Origin: Astropecten irregularis
Taxonomy: Eukaryota; Echinodermata; Asteroidea; Paxillosida; Astropectinidae
Reading direction: 5' to 3'
Assembly (NCBI GenBank): GCA_963971285.1
Contig: OZ020252.1
Coordinates: forward strand, 9,089,662 to 9,153,661
Length of the DNA: 64,000 nt
Positions 48,701 to 58,252 of this stretch are shown piece by piece (the stretch's first letter is position 1; each line of letters starts with the position of its first letter). The notes beneath the pieces are model-generated. The model was not told the DNA's origin. It saw only the letters and a list, made by a program, of their open reading frames with translations, and did no database searches. The position numbers and the translations under genes were made by a program.

Positions 48701-49270
48701 TGAATGCAAGCAACTCTTTATTCATGAAATAGAGCGATGTCACTTGACAGATCTTATGTGTTGAAGAAAAATTTGAAGAAAGTGGTCGTGATCATTTCAA
48801 ATTTGCGAATCTTTTCCATTTACTTTGCAAGGCTTGCTTCAACTTTCATGATCATAACCCTTGGTTTGACATGGCTAACTAGGAGTTAAGATCATCGTAA
48901 CAAACTTGAATTCAGCATACTGTACATCATTACAATAAAAAAGGCCAACAAAAAATGTGTTTATGCTAACTAATTTCCCCATACTTTATAAATTATAGGC
49001 CTACTTTAAACTAATTGCGATGATCGTAACCCTGGGTCTGACATGGGGACCGTAACCCTAGGTCTGACTAGTATGGAGACTGCGACCAGACCTAGGGTTA
49101 CGATTATCGCAACTAACTTTATACGTGCCGTGGTTCAATACAATAAGCACTGTACGATCTGTACACTACACTCTATCTAACGTTAGCTCTATGGACAAAA
49201 TGGACCAAAATCTTACCACTGTTTTCTTATAATTCTCCATCTGGTTCGTAGCCTTGTCTCTGCTTGCCAT
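30707..49270 (-). CDS. CAT: Catalase, 12 coding exons
   Basis: Haem enzyme converting hydrogen peroxide to water and oxygen, normally peroxisomal. Minus-strand exons in order: 49217-49270, 43248-43422, 42477-42587, 41731-41912, 40982-41161, 35536-35646, 35264-35344, 34579-34731, 33625-33763, 33133-33371, 32179-32256, 30707-30733. All introns are GT-AG and phase is continuous, giving 509 residues against 527 in human. Active-site His72 lies in [10 protein letters not shown], Asn145 in [11 protein letters not shown], and the haem-ligand Tyr355 in [22 protein letters not shown] and DPDYAIRDL are conserved small-subunit catalase blocks; such enzymes usually bind NADPH. The tail after QKRAV is shorter than in vertebrates and ends AKM, which fits the loose PTS1 pattern. 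Start: [10 protein letters not shown] is collinear with vertebrate MADSRDPASDQ. Introns are long (intron 1 is 5.8 kb, intron 5 is 5.3 kb) and full of repeats. Confidence 0.97.
30892..31255 (+). mobile_element. TTAA-ended MITE flanked by duplicated host segment
   Basis: Full-length family member with intact central palindrome in the last CAT intron. A host segment of 21-22 bp (left ACCACAGAATTGCCC, right ACCACATAATTGCCC) occurs on both sides, and each copy is itself bounded by TTAA (30867, 30892, 31252 and 31278). Confidence 0.8.
33083..33101 (+). repeat. (GA)n microsatellite
   Basis: GAGAGAGAGAGAGAGAG in CAT intron 10, about 30 bp from the exon 10 donor. Confidence 0.85.
33817..34503 (+). 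repeat. 22-bp minisatellite, about 30 units, in a CAT intron
   Basis: The unit is CCACCCATCAGAGGGTGCTC plus AT (22 bp), with variants CAGACACCCATCGGAGGGTG and CAAACACCCATCAGAG. It starts with diverged CCAACCATTACAGGG units and ends about 75 bp from exon 8. Because 22 is not a multiple of 3 and the unit has no stop, overlapping frames stay open with a 22-residue period ([20 protein letters not shown]). These frames are not genes. Confidence 0.95.
36074..36200 (-). mobile_element. CR1-type LINE extreme 3' end
   Basis: The minus strand gives [10 protein letters not shown], the usual last peptide of CR1-like ORF2, followed by GCAATATAAGTGTCCTTTAT and a TTATTATTA tail. In CAT intron 5. Confidence 0.65.
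36398..36530 (+). mobile_element. tRNA-derived SINE
   Basis: The pre-head segment CAAATGAACAAAGATAATTG is followed by the head GGGCTGGATAGCTCAGTTGG, the B box GGTTCAAATCC and the tail TTTCTTTGTTCACTTTTCAA. Part of the anticodon arm is missing. In CAT intron 5. Confidence 0.8.
37709..37882. mobile_element. MITE, TCGATTTCACCAAACTCATC family
   Basis: Shares TCGATTTCACCAAACTCATC, ATCAATCGTACGACTTGTGA, GGGTTATCCTTGGTAACTC and the end GAGCTTTGTAAACTCGGCCC with 23831 and 40738. Longer owing to an insertion with GTGTGTGT. In CAT intron 5. Confidence 0.65.
39853..39985 (-). mobile_element. tRNA-derived SINE, partly deleted head
   Basis: On the minus strand it carries the spacer end, a head remnant ATAGGGCTGGATAG with the A box deleted, the B box GGTTCGAATCCTGCTCC and the tail AAATTTTTCTTCATGTTCA. 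In CAT intron 5. Confidence 0.7.
40738..40887. mobile_element. MITE, TCGATTTCACCAAACTCATC family
   Basis: Carries GGGATCGATTTCACCAAACT through GGGCTTTGTGAAATCAACCC as imperfect inverted ends, with internal TAACTCGAGTTACGATCGAT. It ends less than 100 bp from CAT exon 5. A loose CGTGAAATCGACCCC just before it looks like another copy's end. Confidence 0.75.
42011..42205 (+). repeat. Degenerate GAGTCCGAGTAC minisatellite
   Basis: Words such as GAGTCCGAGTACATT, GAGTACTCCGAGTACTTC and CAGTCCGAGTACC recur irregularly over about 190 bp in CAT intron 3. Confidence 0.7.
42727..42895 (+). mobile_element. tRNA-derived SINE, best-preserved head
   Basis: Pre-head TTTCATGGCTTCTGACTGCC and GGGGTCACCACCAATGTA, head GGGCTGGATGGCTCAGTTGG, B box GGTTCGAATCCCACTCCAGT, tail CAATTTTCTTTTGTTCAC. 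The pre-head block matches the spacer upstream of the 2463-2533 head. In CAT intron 2. Confidence 0.85.
43076..43145 (+). mobile_element. Penelope-type tail motif copy
   Basis: TTCGATAAAGATCCTGCTAG, GATCGAAACGCATCACGAGG, CCCTCAGAACTCCAAGCATT. The hairpin GATCC-TGCTA-GGATC is perfect. It follows a pyrimidine-rich stretch (42940-43060) and ends about 100 bp from CAT exon 2. Confidence 0.55.
45370..45450 (+). mobile_element. LINE-type 3' tail
   Basis: TTTTGTAAGGCGCTTTGAGG, ATAAGGCGCATTAGAAATAT, then TTTATTATTATTATTATTAT. A GGCGC...(TTA)n end is typical of CR1/L2-like 3' ends. No coding part is left. In CAT intron 1. Confidence 0.6.
45611..45948. mobile_element. MITE with TAAGGCCT ends, copy 1
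   Basis: The left TAAGGCCTAAAAAAAAATGT then GTTGTGATGCCCTC and the right GAGGGCAACACAAGAATTTT then TTTTAGGCCTAA are inverted. The interior AGCGTGTCTCCTCAAAACGA and AAGACCGTTGATTTATAAGC matches the 46706 copy almost base for base. Confidence 0.85.
46706..47061. mobile_element. MITE with TAAGGCCT ends, copy 2
   Basis: Same family and same orientation as 45611-45948, 760 bp away, with better-preserved termini (CATAAGGCCT / AGGCCTTATG) and poly(A)/poly(T) expansion inside the arms. CGACCGACCGTAAAATGCCA and ATCGACCGACCGACCG form an inner inverted pair. In CAT intron 1. Confidence 0.85.
49017..49110. repeat. Inverted repeat near CAT exon 1
   Basis: GCGATGATCGTAACCCTGGG then TCTGAC is repeated directly as ACCGTAACCCTAGGTCTGAC at about 49048 and inverted as AGACCTAGGGTTACGATTAT then CGC. 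It lies about 106 bp inside CAT intron 1. Confidence 0.7.
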
Positions 49271-50693
49271 GATGCTCAGTTATGATGTTCAATTTCTCTG
49301 GAGAAGAATCAAGACTCAGTTTCCGATGATTCGAAGGCGATCGCGACTTCAAACTCTACCTTACCACAGCCAAAGCAAGCACAACGCAAAAAGAACGCAC
49401 AGTACAAGGACGGGGCGTTTCATAACACGATCAACGGATGGTACCAGACTATCTGTTACCTTTATGCCTATAGTACATAGTGTAAGTCTGGGTAGCAGAC
49501 ATTCTAAACTTAACCTTGTTTACATTGCGAACTTGTCCCAGGTGACTGTGTATCTTTGTTTGGTTAGTGTGGTTGGATCGCGTGACTCAAAATCGTGACT
49601 TGTCAAATTATTCAACCATTGGATCTCTGTGTTTCCTTTGATTGATAATGGTAGATATTATAAAACCAAACTAATGATAAAGGTATTTTTAATACACGGA
49701 AGGCCTACGTGCAGGCTGACGGAGTAGCCTTCTAAATCTAGAAGTACGTGCAGGCCTGTCTTTGTTATGACGAACTAGCTAGGGTCAGTTCAGTATCATG
49801 GAGGTAGGAAAAGTTCCCCCATGAGTATCATTCAATAGATGACAGTGACACTGCATTCGCAGGTTCAGGCCAGACGAGGGGTACGTCAGTGGTAGTCACA
49901 CTGCGGTCAACTCACTCATGCCTGAGACGGCCACAAGACACTTTAATTAATCAGCACTCAGTTTTAGGACAATATTATAAGTTGCTGTGCCGGTGTAATT
50001 CAATTGAAACCAGGCGCATCAGTGGACGGACATTAATTACTTTGGGATTTTTAAAAGACCGTGAACTTCAAGTGACTGTAGGCCTATGTTCTGTGCACAA
50101 AAACCAGTAAACCTGATTTATATACAATTGGTTCCGATCTTTTGGCTCCCTGTTTTACCAGGAAATTTATATTTGAATCCTGAAGATGCGGCTGACGAGT
50201 CAGTGACCTTGGCCAATGTGCTACGACCTTGGAAAAATTAAGTTCCAAGATGCTATTTAATTAAATGGAAAAAAAGTGCGCAAAACACTGGCCATAAATC
50301 GGCGCCACTGGCCTGGTATAGTCAGCTGATACGTATGTGCATTGTACAGGCAAAATAACTGTTCTGAGATCTTTCCACTTTCTCAGTGACTGTTTCTATA
50401 TTGCTGCTAAAGCCACACATAATTTGTTTGGTTTGAGAGTGACTTAATTAATTGACGATCATGGACAAAACTACCATCATCCTACTTCATATACTTAATT
50501 AGCTCTATTATACTGAATGCACTCAGCGCAAATCGGCAACCAAAATGGACAATAGTAGTCGCGCGAGGTCGCTATTTCTCCAGTCCGGGTGAATTATAAT
50601 GACCACGGATGTACTATACATGTACAAGTTCGTATGATTATATTATTATGCAGATTAATAATTGGAAATTCCTTATTTAGCGATAGTGCTAAC

Positions 50694-51316
50694 TTAACTA
50701 TATGGATACAAGTTATTATCGTGCATCTTCGAAAACTTGGGAAGAGTCCCATGAAAAAATTGTTTACCATAGTTTGAAAATAAGTGCTCATCGTTACATA
50801 CACCAGTACAGTACATGTGATGTGTTAAAGGTAGCATCATACATTGGTTTTTGTCAAAGAAATACAGATTCATGGACATAAATATCAAGGACGATAGAAT
50901 AATAGTCATCTGTGATTTCAGTCTCATACGGTGCCCACTTTTTGAAGAAACAGTGAAAAACAGCCAAAGAATTCTTTAAGTGTTTTCTCTTTTATTTTTG
51001 ATCTTTTAAAAGATCAAAAAGATTTTCGGTCGTTGTTTTACTAATTTCTGGATAAATACACCATTTCAGGCGGAAGAATTTTAACGGTATATGTTTCTAT
51101 CACCACCATCTTCATACCCTGTAAGTTATAGGTAAATCTGTGAACATTTCTGTTTTGGTGTCTTACCAAAGTATGATACTACCTTTAACTATATACGAGT
51201 TATCGTGCATCTTCGAAAACTTGGGAAGAGTCCCATGAACAAATTGTTTACCATAGTTTGAAAATAAGTGCTCAAATTTACTGCTCATCGTTACATACAC
51301 CAATGTGATGTCTTAA
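50694..51316 (+). mobile_element. TTAA-X-TTAA-MITE-TTAA-X-TTAA composite
   Basis: A full-length 365-bp-family MITE (50825-51188, central palindrome intact) lies between two direct copies of a host segment, 50698-50824 and 51189-51312. Both copies are bounded by TTAA and both contain TTATCGTGCATCTTCGAAAA, CTTGGGAAGAGTCCCATGAA and TTTGAAAATAAGTGCTC. The copies differ by small indels. Confidence 0.85.
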
Positions 51317-52097
51317 GCAGATTAATTGTTTTCATGCTAACTGTCTTCGGCCGCGAATTTTGTTCAAAATTATTATCTGTAAAGATGATGTTCAACATCA
51401 TTTTTTTTTGGTCACCCATGCCCATAAGCGATTGTCTGTAAACCTAAAAGAAATGTCAATTAAGGGCATCAACGAAATGAGGCTCTTTGTGTGTCTAAGG
51501 AGGGCCGCGAAGCTGCAGCCTTTAGCTTCGGCTTCGCCATCGGCCCAATCCCTTCGTTTCGATCTGGGCACCAATGGCGGTTAGCCTAAATCCCGAGCGT
51601 GCCTCAAGCCAGGGGCCTTTCTCAAAGCTCAGGCTCAGCCTCAGGCTCTCCATGATGCTGAGAATATAGATTGTACCCTTTTTCATTGAAGCTGAAGCTC
51701 TGTTTTCTGTTCTTTTTCATCAACAGAGAATCTACTACCGAACCGCATCAGCCAAAAGTCTCTTTATTGATACACGTAAATTTCGAATGGATCCACAAAA
51801 TAGAGCCGGCGGGCCGCAGCCTCAGCCTAAGCCGGAGCTGGAGCACACTTTGACTCGCATGCTCAGAAAATAAATTTTGGATAGGTGTGGGAAAAACGAC
51901 TGTTGGTGGCAGCAAACTTATGTGCGCGCGCAGCTTGGCATTTTGTGAACAACGGCGGGAAAAATAAACAGCGTGTTGTTACTCACCTAGAATGTCAAAC
52001 GTCCACCATTGACCCTTATTTACGTATTGTTATTGATGACTGGGTTTCAATTTGAGCGACGAACACAATCATGAATTTCTATGAGGACTGAGTTTAA

Positions 52098-52159
52098 CAG
52101 TCAACATCATGTGCCGTGAGCATGGATGCAGTCAACATCATGTACCGCGAGCAAGGAGG
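52098..52159 (+). repeat. Two-copy 31-bp tandem repeat
   Basis: CAGTCAACATCATGTGCCGT and CAGTCAACATCATGTACCGC start adjacent 31-bp units. Confidence 0.8.
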
Positions 52160-52746
52160 AAGGATAATGGTTGTTTAGAATCACATGGAAAAAACGTAAG
52201 TAAAACATTCATGTGCAGATAGTGCAGATGGATGAACCGATATTATGTTGTATTCTGAGGGGTATGTTTGATGATCGGCAAATTTTGAAACAAATTACCT
52301 CGATGATAATCTTTGAAGAGCAAGTTTGTCCTTACGACAAAGGCCTAATTAAAGGGAGCATATAGGATTTGCAAAGATGTTCGTTTTGGCTGAATTTGGT
52401 ACTTAAACAGAATTGAAGGTCTTAAACTTCTTACAGACGTTGTTACCTGTTTACGCTTTGTTCATCTGGATAGCAGAAATACGGCCGAAATAATCTTGCA
52501 CCCCTCCGAACCCTTCACGGTTACACCACGCTTTCGAATTGCTACTAAATCGGTCGGACGAACGATCTTTTTAAACGACACTAAATATTGATTTCCTTGA
52601 AAAAACCCAGCATCTGATGAACCAAGATTTCCCATTTCTACAAACTGTTGAGTCCATTATTTATCAGTCTCAAACTCAATAATTGTTTTTGGAGGCCTTG
52701 TAAATCCTGTACGCTGCCTTTAAGTTGTAATGCAACCGAGATATCA

Positions 52747-54096
52747 TCACTGTCTTCTACAGTATTGTGTACATGCTCGAAGCCTAAGGTAGCGCAAAAT
52801 GTTCTCCCGGAAACGCACCACCAAAAGAGCATAAAGGAATGGATTGACAGTGGATTTGCACCACAGGAGATTGTTGGTGATTTCCCAGGCCAAATCGGGG
52901 ACGCAGTCCTCGCAGAAAGCGGCAAGAAGTGAAACCACGCAGAACGGCATCCACGTCACTATGAAGACAGCGACGAGCAACAGCAAAGTGATGGCTGCCT
53001 TTCTGTGACGCTTGAACTCTCGGACTTGATGGCCACGGCGGTATCTCGATGTCACGCCCCTTCGCTTTGAATTCGACTCACCGATTGCTTGGTCGTCTTT
53101 TGAGGGCTTCGCCGAACGGAGAGTTTCGTTCTGAGGACAACTTCGGCCAGCATCTTCATTCGTGTCTACGTGTCTGATTGTATCGACAAACCCTGAGTTA
53201 TTGTAGGCACCGCTCAGACTTAGTCGACTGTGGACTTCGGGTAGTTTACTTCCGCTATCAGAATAGCAGGGATTATCAATATCACTTTCTGTTTTTCGTC
53301 GTAAGATCATTTGCAAGTGGTTGCTCTGGCAATCGTGATTTTCGAAAGCGCTTGATGTTGCTCCTGAGAGTTCGCTTGCTATAAATTGAGATTTCCGAAG
53401 TATTCCCTTTGACCTGCGTTTGATGTTGATGTAAACCACTGCGTTGAGGTATATGATAACGATCAAGGGAATGCAGAACTCAAGAGCCATTTGAATTGCA
53501 TTAAAAGGTAGGTTATCGTAAGGTTCCAGTTCACACTGTTTGTCGTAATCAATCATTTCAACGCCAGCCAAGGGAGCCCATGCAAATGTTACCAAAGTGT
53601 AAAACAGTGCGTACACGAGCCAGGACATGGCGCTCATTATCGCAGCACGTCTGTGAGTCTGAAACGTAGAGTAAGATAGCTTCTTGGTAAGCAGCCAGTA
53701 TCGATCAAGACTGATGAAAATGATGGTGATGACGGCAACGTTAGTTGCTGTGTAGTCCAAGACCAGAAACAGTTGACATGGGATCTTTCCAAAGGGCCAG
53801 TATCCTAGGATCACCCATACAGAATTCAAAGGAATTGAAACTGCTCCGATGATAAAATCAGAGATTGACAAGTTCAGTATAAATGTGTTTGCAACAGACG
53901 ATCTGATCCGTGGATCACTGACGTATGCCACTATTACGAAGATATTACCGATGACTGTCACTATAGCTATGATACCAAGTATGATCGAGATGGATACCGT
54001 CCTAGCGACGCAAAACACCGGCGTGTCCTCGCTACAGCTTCCGCTCATACTGTCATTCCATTCGGAAAAAGATTCATTTGAAGCCTGGGATTCCAT
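52747..54096 (-). CDS. Aminergic-type class A GPCR, intronless, 449 aa
   Basis: Seven-helix plasma-membrane receptor of the biogenic amine/acetylcholine group. Approximate segments: TM1 33-58, TM2 69-93, TM3 104-130, TM4 150-172, TM5 200-225, TM6 366-392, TM7 403-427. Key residues: N51, D80, the amine-binding Asp114 (LDYTATN), DRY 131-133, W382 in TWMPF, NPFLY 418-422, a Cys107-Cys188 disulfide pair, and N-glycosylation sites at N7 and N14. Loop 3 (about 226-365) is long, as in muscarinic and histamine receptors. LDYTATN and FCEDCVP resemble muscarinic receptors; CELEP, LEFCIP and YINIKRR resemble histamine H3. The ligand cannot be assigned. An in-frame TGA lies five codons before the Met, supporting the start. 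The whole frame is one exon. Confidence 0.93.
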   Translation of the reverse strand: MESQASNESFSEWNDSMSGSCSEDTPVFCVARTVSISIILGIIAIVTVIGNIFVIVAYVSDPRIRSSVANTFILNLSISDFIIGAVSIPLNSVWVILGYWPFGKIPCQLFLVLDYTATNVAVITIIFISLDRYWLLTKKLSYSTFQTHRRAAIMSAMSWLVYALFYTLVTFAWAPLAGVEMIDYDKQCELEPYDNLPFNAIQMALEFCIPLIVIIYLNAVVYINIKRRSKGILRKSQFIASELSGATSSAFENHDCQSNHLQMILRRKTESDIDNPCYSDSGSKLPEVHSRLSLSGAYNNSGFVDTIRHVDTNEDAGRSCPQNETLRSAKPSKDDQAIGESNSKRRGVTSRYRRGHQVREFKRHRKAAITLLLLVAVFIVTWMPFCVVSLLAAFCEDCVPDLAWEITNNLLWCKSTVNPFLYALLVVRFRENILRYLRLRACTQYCRRQ

Positions 54097-54732
54097 TGTC
54101 AGCAGTAGTCAGTCAGACCTCTAATCGGCGCGCCTTCTCGGTTCTGTCTGACCATGGTCTGACAACCAAATCCTTAAAAACGTACAACCGTATATTACAT
54201 AAATTAATTGTTTGTTGCTTCATTAACGACTGCCTGTACGACTTCACTGCTGTTCGCGTCACTGTAGACTGCTCGGCGGCTATTGCCTGGTAAGTAGGCC
54301 TATTTAACGTCTACCCCTGTCAAATTTTATGAAACGGACCGTCGTCAATTAGATATTACAATACCAAAGGTACTTCTTCATTATTTTTTTCATTATAACT
54401 CGGTGAACGCTGCATGCATATAATGTCCCAACAGAATACATTGTGGGTTCATTCGTTTAGCTAATACGGGTCAGCCCTTACTGGGAATGGTCGTGCTATA
54501 CTGCACAACACAAGCAAGAGATGTGTTTTCTCTCTCTCTTAAATAGTGTCACGTGATGAATATAAGATGCGCATGCGCTATCTATATTTCTTTGCCTGTT
54601 TCTTTCACCATTACGTTCGTATGCATTTTGCCTTATGCCTTATTTGTGAGATGGACCTTCACATGTTTTTAGTATTATTAGTAAGTTCGTAGGAAAAAAA
54701 AAGCTCAGGATCGAAATAAGTTGCCAAAGTTT

Positions 54733-54773
54733 AACAATGAGCTCGAAACGAGCCTCGTTTCGAGCTCATTGTT
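54733..54773. repeat. Perfect 41-bp palindrome
   Basis: The arm AACAATGAGCTCGAAACGAG, one central C, then the exact complement. It lies 637 bp upstream of the GPCR start codon and is not part of a larger element that I can see. Confidence 0.9.
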
Positions 54774-54902
54774 GGGTCAATAGTTACCATTGATTTTGGT
54801 CAGAGCAGTTTCTGGTATGGCCATTAAGTTTGTCATTGTAAATGGATAATGATTCGGTAATTAAGTATCGTAATAATTACAAACACGTTAGCGTCTAAAA
54901 GT

Positions 54903-55110
54903 GGACATTAGGGAGATTTCGGGACTTAGGGAGACTTTTCGATGTCTCCCTAAGGTACCCGAGCTACCTTTTAAAGACATATTATTGGAAGACAGAGAGA
55001 ATGCTCTCAATATGAACATATGTCAATTTCAAGTTCATAGGTTTGGAGGATGTTTAGAAATAGGTTAGTTAAGTTTGTGCACGACCCTATCGGAAAGTCT
55101 CCCTAAGGTC
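54903..55110. repeat. Inverted-repeat element with TAGGGAGA words
   Basis: The left GGACATTAGGGAGATTTC and right GAAAGTCTCCCTAAGGTCC are inverted. A second internal pair, TTAGGGAGACTTTTCG and GTCTCCCTAAGG, follows. Non-coding; could be a small MITE. Confidence 0.5.
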
Positions 55111-55689
55111 CTTCATCCTCGGTTAGTACAATGACATTGATATTGCGTACAGTGCATAATAAATAACGGTCTAATGCGCATTACACAAATTTATATTACA
55201 ATTTAAGTAAAAAACACAATTAAATAAAAAACAAATGCAGCGTACAACAATTTTAATAAAAACAACAAAAAGAGTAAAAACAACATAACCAGAGTATACT
55301 GTACCCTATAATTTAAAAGCGACAAAACATAAATTTAAAGCCTTATTGAATAAAATCGTCCAGTCAGGTCACGTGTCACGTAAGCAATAAAAAACAACCA
55401 AACTTTACAATACGGCCGATTCCAAATAGTCCGCCAATAAGACTTGTTAGAAACGATTTGGCCAATCACAATGCGCAGAATCTGTCGACCCTTTCCAGAT
55501 GCCCATTGGGTCGAGAAATCGAAAACCATTGGTGGCGCTCTACATGTATTTTGAAATCGCCCGAATTAATTGGTATCAGGCGATATCTTAGAATTCACTT
55601 TTTGTCTTTTCTGAATGATCATTTGTTGGTACAACTCGATTCACGTTTTCATTGAACCCTCGTCAACTTATACGTACTATACTGCAACT

Positions 55690-56184
55690 TTAAAGAGGAT
55701 GTTTAACATTCAACAAACCTCGCTTTATTTGTTCTATTTTTGAACTATTCTTCTTAAATTTATACTTGAAATGAGAAAAGATATTTATCTCAAACTGAAA
55801 ACAGAAACCGAGTCTTTTTTGATGATTTTTCTCTTAGCCCGCAAGCTCCCCAAAATTCAGATTCTCTGAATTTCGTCAATGTGGGCAGCAGAAGAATTTG
55901 TGTGATTTCGTGACGTCAGATATAGGAGCCTTTTCTTTTGAACAAAAGGCTCCCATATAAGACGTCATGAAATCACACATTTGTCTGCTGCCCCCATTGA
56001 CGAAATTAGAATCTGAATGTTGGGGAGCTTGCGGGTTGAGCATGTTGAGTGAAAAATCATCCAAAAAGACCCTCTTTCTGTGTTCAGTGTGAGATAAATA
56101 TTTTTTGTCTCATGTCAAGTAATTTAAGAATTATAGTTCTAACAGATAAAACGAGGTTTGTTGAGTATTGAGCATCCTCTTTAA
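55690..56184. mobile_element. 495-bp foldback MITE with TTAA ends
   Basis: TTAA at both ends. The termini AGAGGATG...CATCCTCT open arms of about 230 bp that pair almost throughout (for example ACAAACCTCG/CGAGGTTTGT and GGAGCCTTTTCTTTTGAAC facing AAAAGGCTCC). The loop is only a few bases. No coding capacity. Confidence 0.8.
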
Positions 56185-57129
56185 TGTCGCCTGCTCTGCT
56201 GCTTTCTCGCATTGCGTGTGGTGGTATACTTGGATTTTTGCCCATGAACATGACTTTGAAATTTGGCACTGCCCATACCACCCTGTAGAGAATATTTCGG
56301 ACTACATCTCGTGCAAGTTTCAGCTCGATTGCTTTTGTATTGAGGGAGAAATTTAAAGTCTAGCGTGATTAAATGTCTCATTGCCTAAGTGCAGTCTTGA
56401 ACATCGTGAATTTAATTTAAAGTTTCTTTCGCCACCTCCTCAATACTCCTTGTATTGTCGGGGATAACATTTCAATTAAGAATGGCGTATTATTCAGGAA
56501 ATAAAATGACTGGTTCGTGTTTCTAACATTAGCTCCAATGCTCGTCAATAAACCTGAGGAAATCTATTCAATGTATATACGCATGTGGTGTTTGTATACG
56601 TGTGACTTGATAAAACTCCTCTTTTTTAATAAAATGTGTTGACAATCAGGTATTATTTCCTTCCAATATTCAGATACAATGCCAAGAGTTCGCCTCTACA
56701 CCTTTTCAATCAGTATAGGGCCTATATACGGAGCAACAGCCTTTCCAGTTGCCCGGCATTAATTTAATTAATGCTCTTTCTCTATCTCCTTGTTGACGTT
56801 GGTTTGTCAATGTATTTAGATAATGCTGTTCGTGCTTTATGCACATTTTGGATGGAGAGATCATTGAGAGAATTAAAAGGGGAAAGAAACGACCCTCTTA
56901 CCAAACATCAACTGATTAGGTTCGTCCTATAACTCAATAAAACTGAATATTGGACCCAGGAAACTAAATGATAGCACATACAGCACGATCCAATAGGCCT
57001 ATAAATGTAAATCGTGAGCCATGGGAAGATACAGCGCTATAATCAAAATTAATAGGAAGCTTATTAGGTTAGGGTTACGAAGCCAAAGGGTCATCCAGAG
57101 CTGCATTGCCTATTATGGTCAAAGGGGTC

Positions 57130-57500
57130 TTAAAGGTAGTATCATACTTTGGTAAGAAACCGAAACAGAAATGTTCAGAGATATAACGTATAACGTATAA
57201 CTTTCAGGGTATGAAGTTGGGGGTGGTAGAAACATACCGTTAAAATGTTTCCTCCTGAAATGGTGTATTTATCCAGAAATCAGTAAAACAATGACCGAAA
57301 ATCTTTTTGATCTTTTAAAAGATCAAAAATAAAAGAGAAAAGACTTAAGAAATATTGTTGCTGTTTTTCACTGTTCTCTCAAAAAGTGGGCACCGTATGG
57401 GACTGAAATTTTCACAGATAACTGTTACTGTATCGTCCTTGATATTTTTGCCCATGAATCTGTATTTCGTTGACCAAAAACTAAAGTATAATACCTTTAA
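57130..57500 (-). mobile_element. TTAA-ended MITE (365-bp family)
   Basis: Full length, reverse orientation, intact GATCTTTTAAAAGATC centre. The right terminus is slightly eroded (AAAGTATAATACCTTTAA). Confidence 0.85.
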
Positions 57501-57910
57501 TATAGTGACATCTTGCGTGGTTATCCTTTTCTTTTAATAATCACTATCACGTATGTCAAACATTTGTCAGTAAGGATTTCAACTCAGACCCTTCCAGTCT
57601 CCTAAGGTATCATGAAAACGGTTTCCAATTCAAGTTTCTTGTCAGATGCAAATAGAAATAAATTTCAAATTTTCAAATTTCAGTGAGTTCATGTAGTGTC
57701 ATAATGGGACGGTCTGGACCTTCACGGTGCATCCATCCTACATTCGAAGCAGTGCAATCAAACCGAGGCTTGGATTCAAAGAAGTCTGATACCCGTTTTC
57801 TTCTAATAATTGGGTATACAAGGGAGACGACAAGAAACATGCATCATGAATAAGGTCTAGTGTGGATATTCCCCCAAATCTAATGTAAGGTAGAGAATGG
57901 GGTTTGAAAT

Positions 57911-58252
57911 CTTTTATCAAAGAATTACAGATTCATAGGGAAAAATATTAAGACAGACACAGTTAGAGTCATCTGTGAAAATTTCAGTCTTATACGGTGC
58001 CCACTTTTTGAGAAAACAGTGAAAAACAGCCACAGTATTTCTTTAGTCTTTTCTCTTTTATTCTTGATCTTTTAAAAGATCAACAAGATTTTCGGTGGTC
58101 GTTTTACTAATTTCTGAATAAATACACCATTTCAGGCGAAACAATTTTAACGGTATGTTTCTACCACCACCATCTTCATACTCTGTAAGTTATACGTAAA
58201 TCTGTGAACATTTCTATTTCGGTTTCTTACCAAAGTATGATATTACCTTTAA
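57911..58252 (+). mobile_element. TTAA-ended MITE (365-bp family), 5' truncated
   Basis: The first ~25 bp are missing; it starts within TTTTATCAAAGAATTACAG. The rest is intact, including the centre and the right TTAA. Confidence 0.8.

Larger units (their letters stand above)
49271..52746. other. Intergenic: CAT promoter side and GPCR 3' side
   Basis: From 49271 upward is the CAT 5' UTR and promoter region. I see no clear TATA box or antioxidant-response core that I would defend. The stretch 50694-51316 is the composite MITE and duplication. At 51475-51560 and 51610-51850 the DNA is rich in AGCTTCGGC and GGCTCAGGCTCAGCCTCAGG words, without a defensible frame. No exon recognised. Confidence 0.5.

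Noticed and set aside
52638..52932. Open frames on both strands at the GPCR 3' end
   Set aside because: Antisense or alternate-frame shadows of the receptor's TM6-TM7 region.
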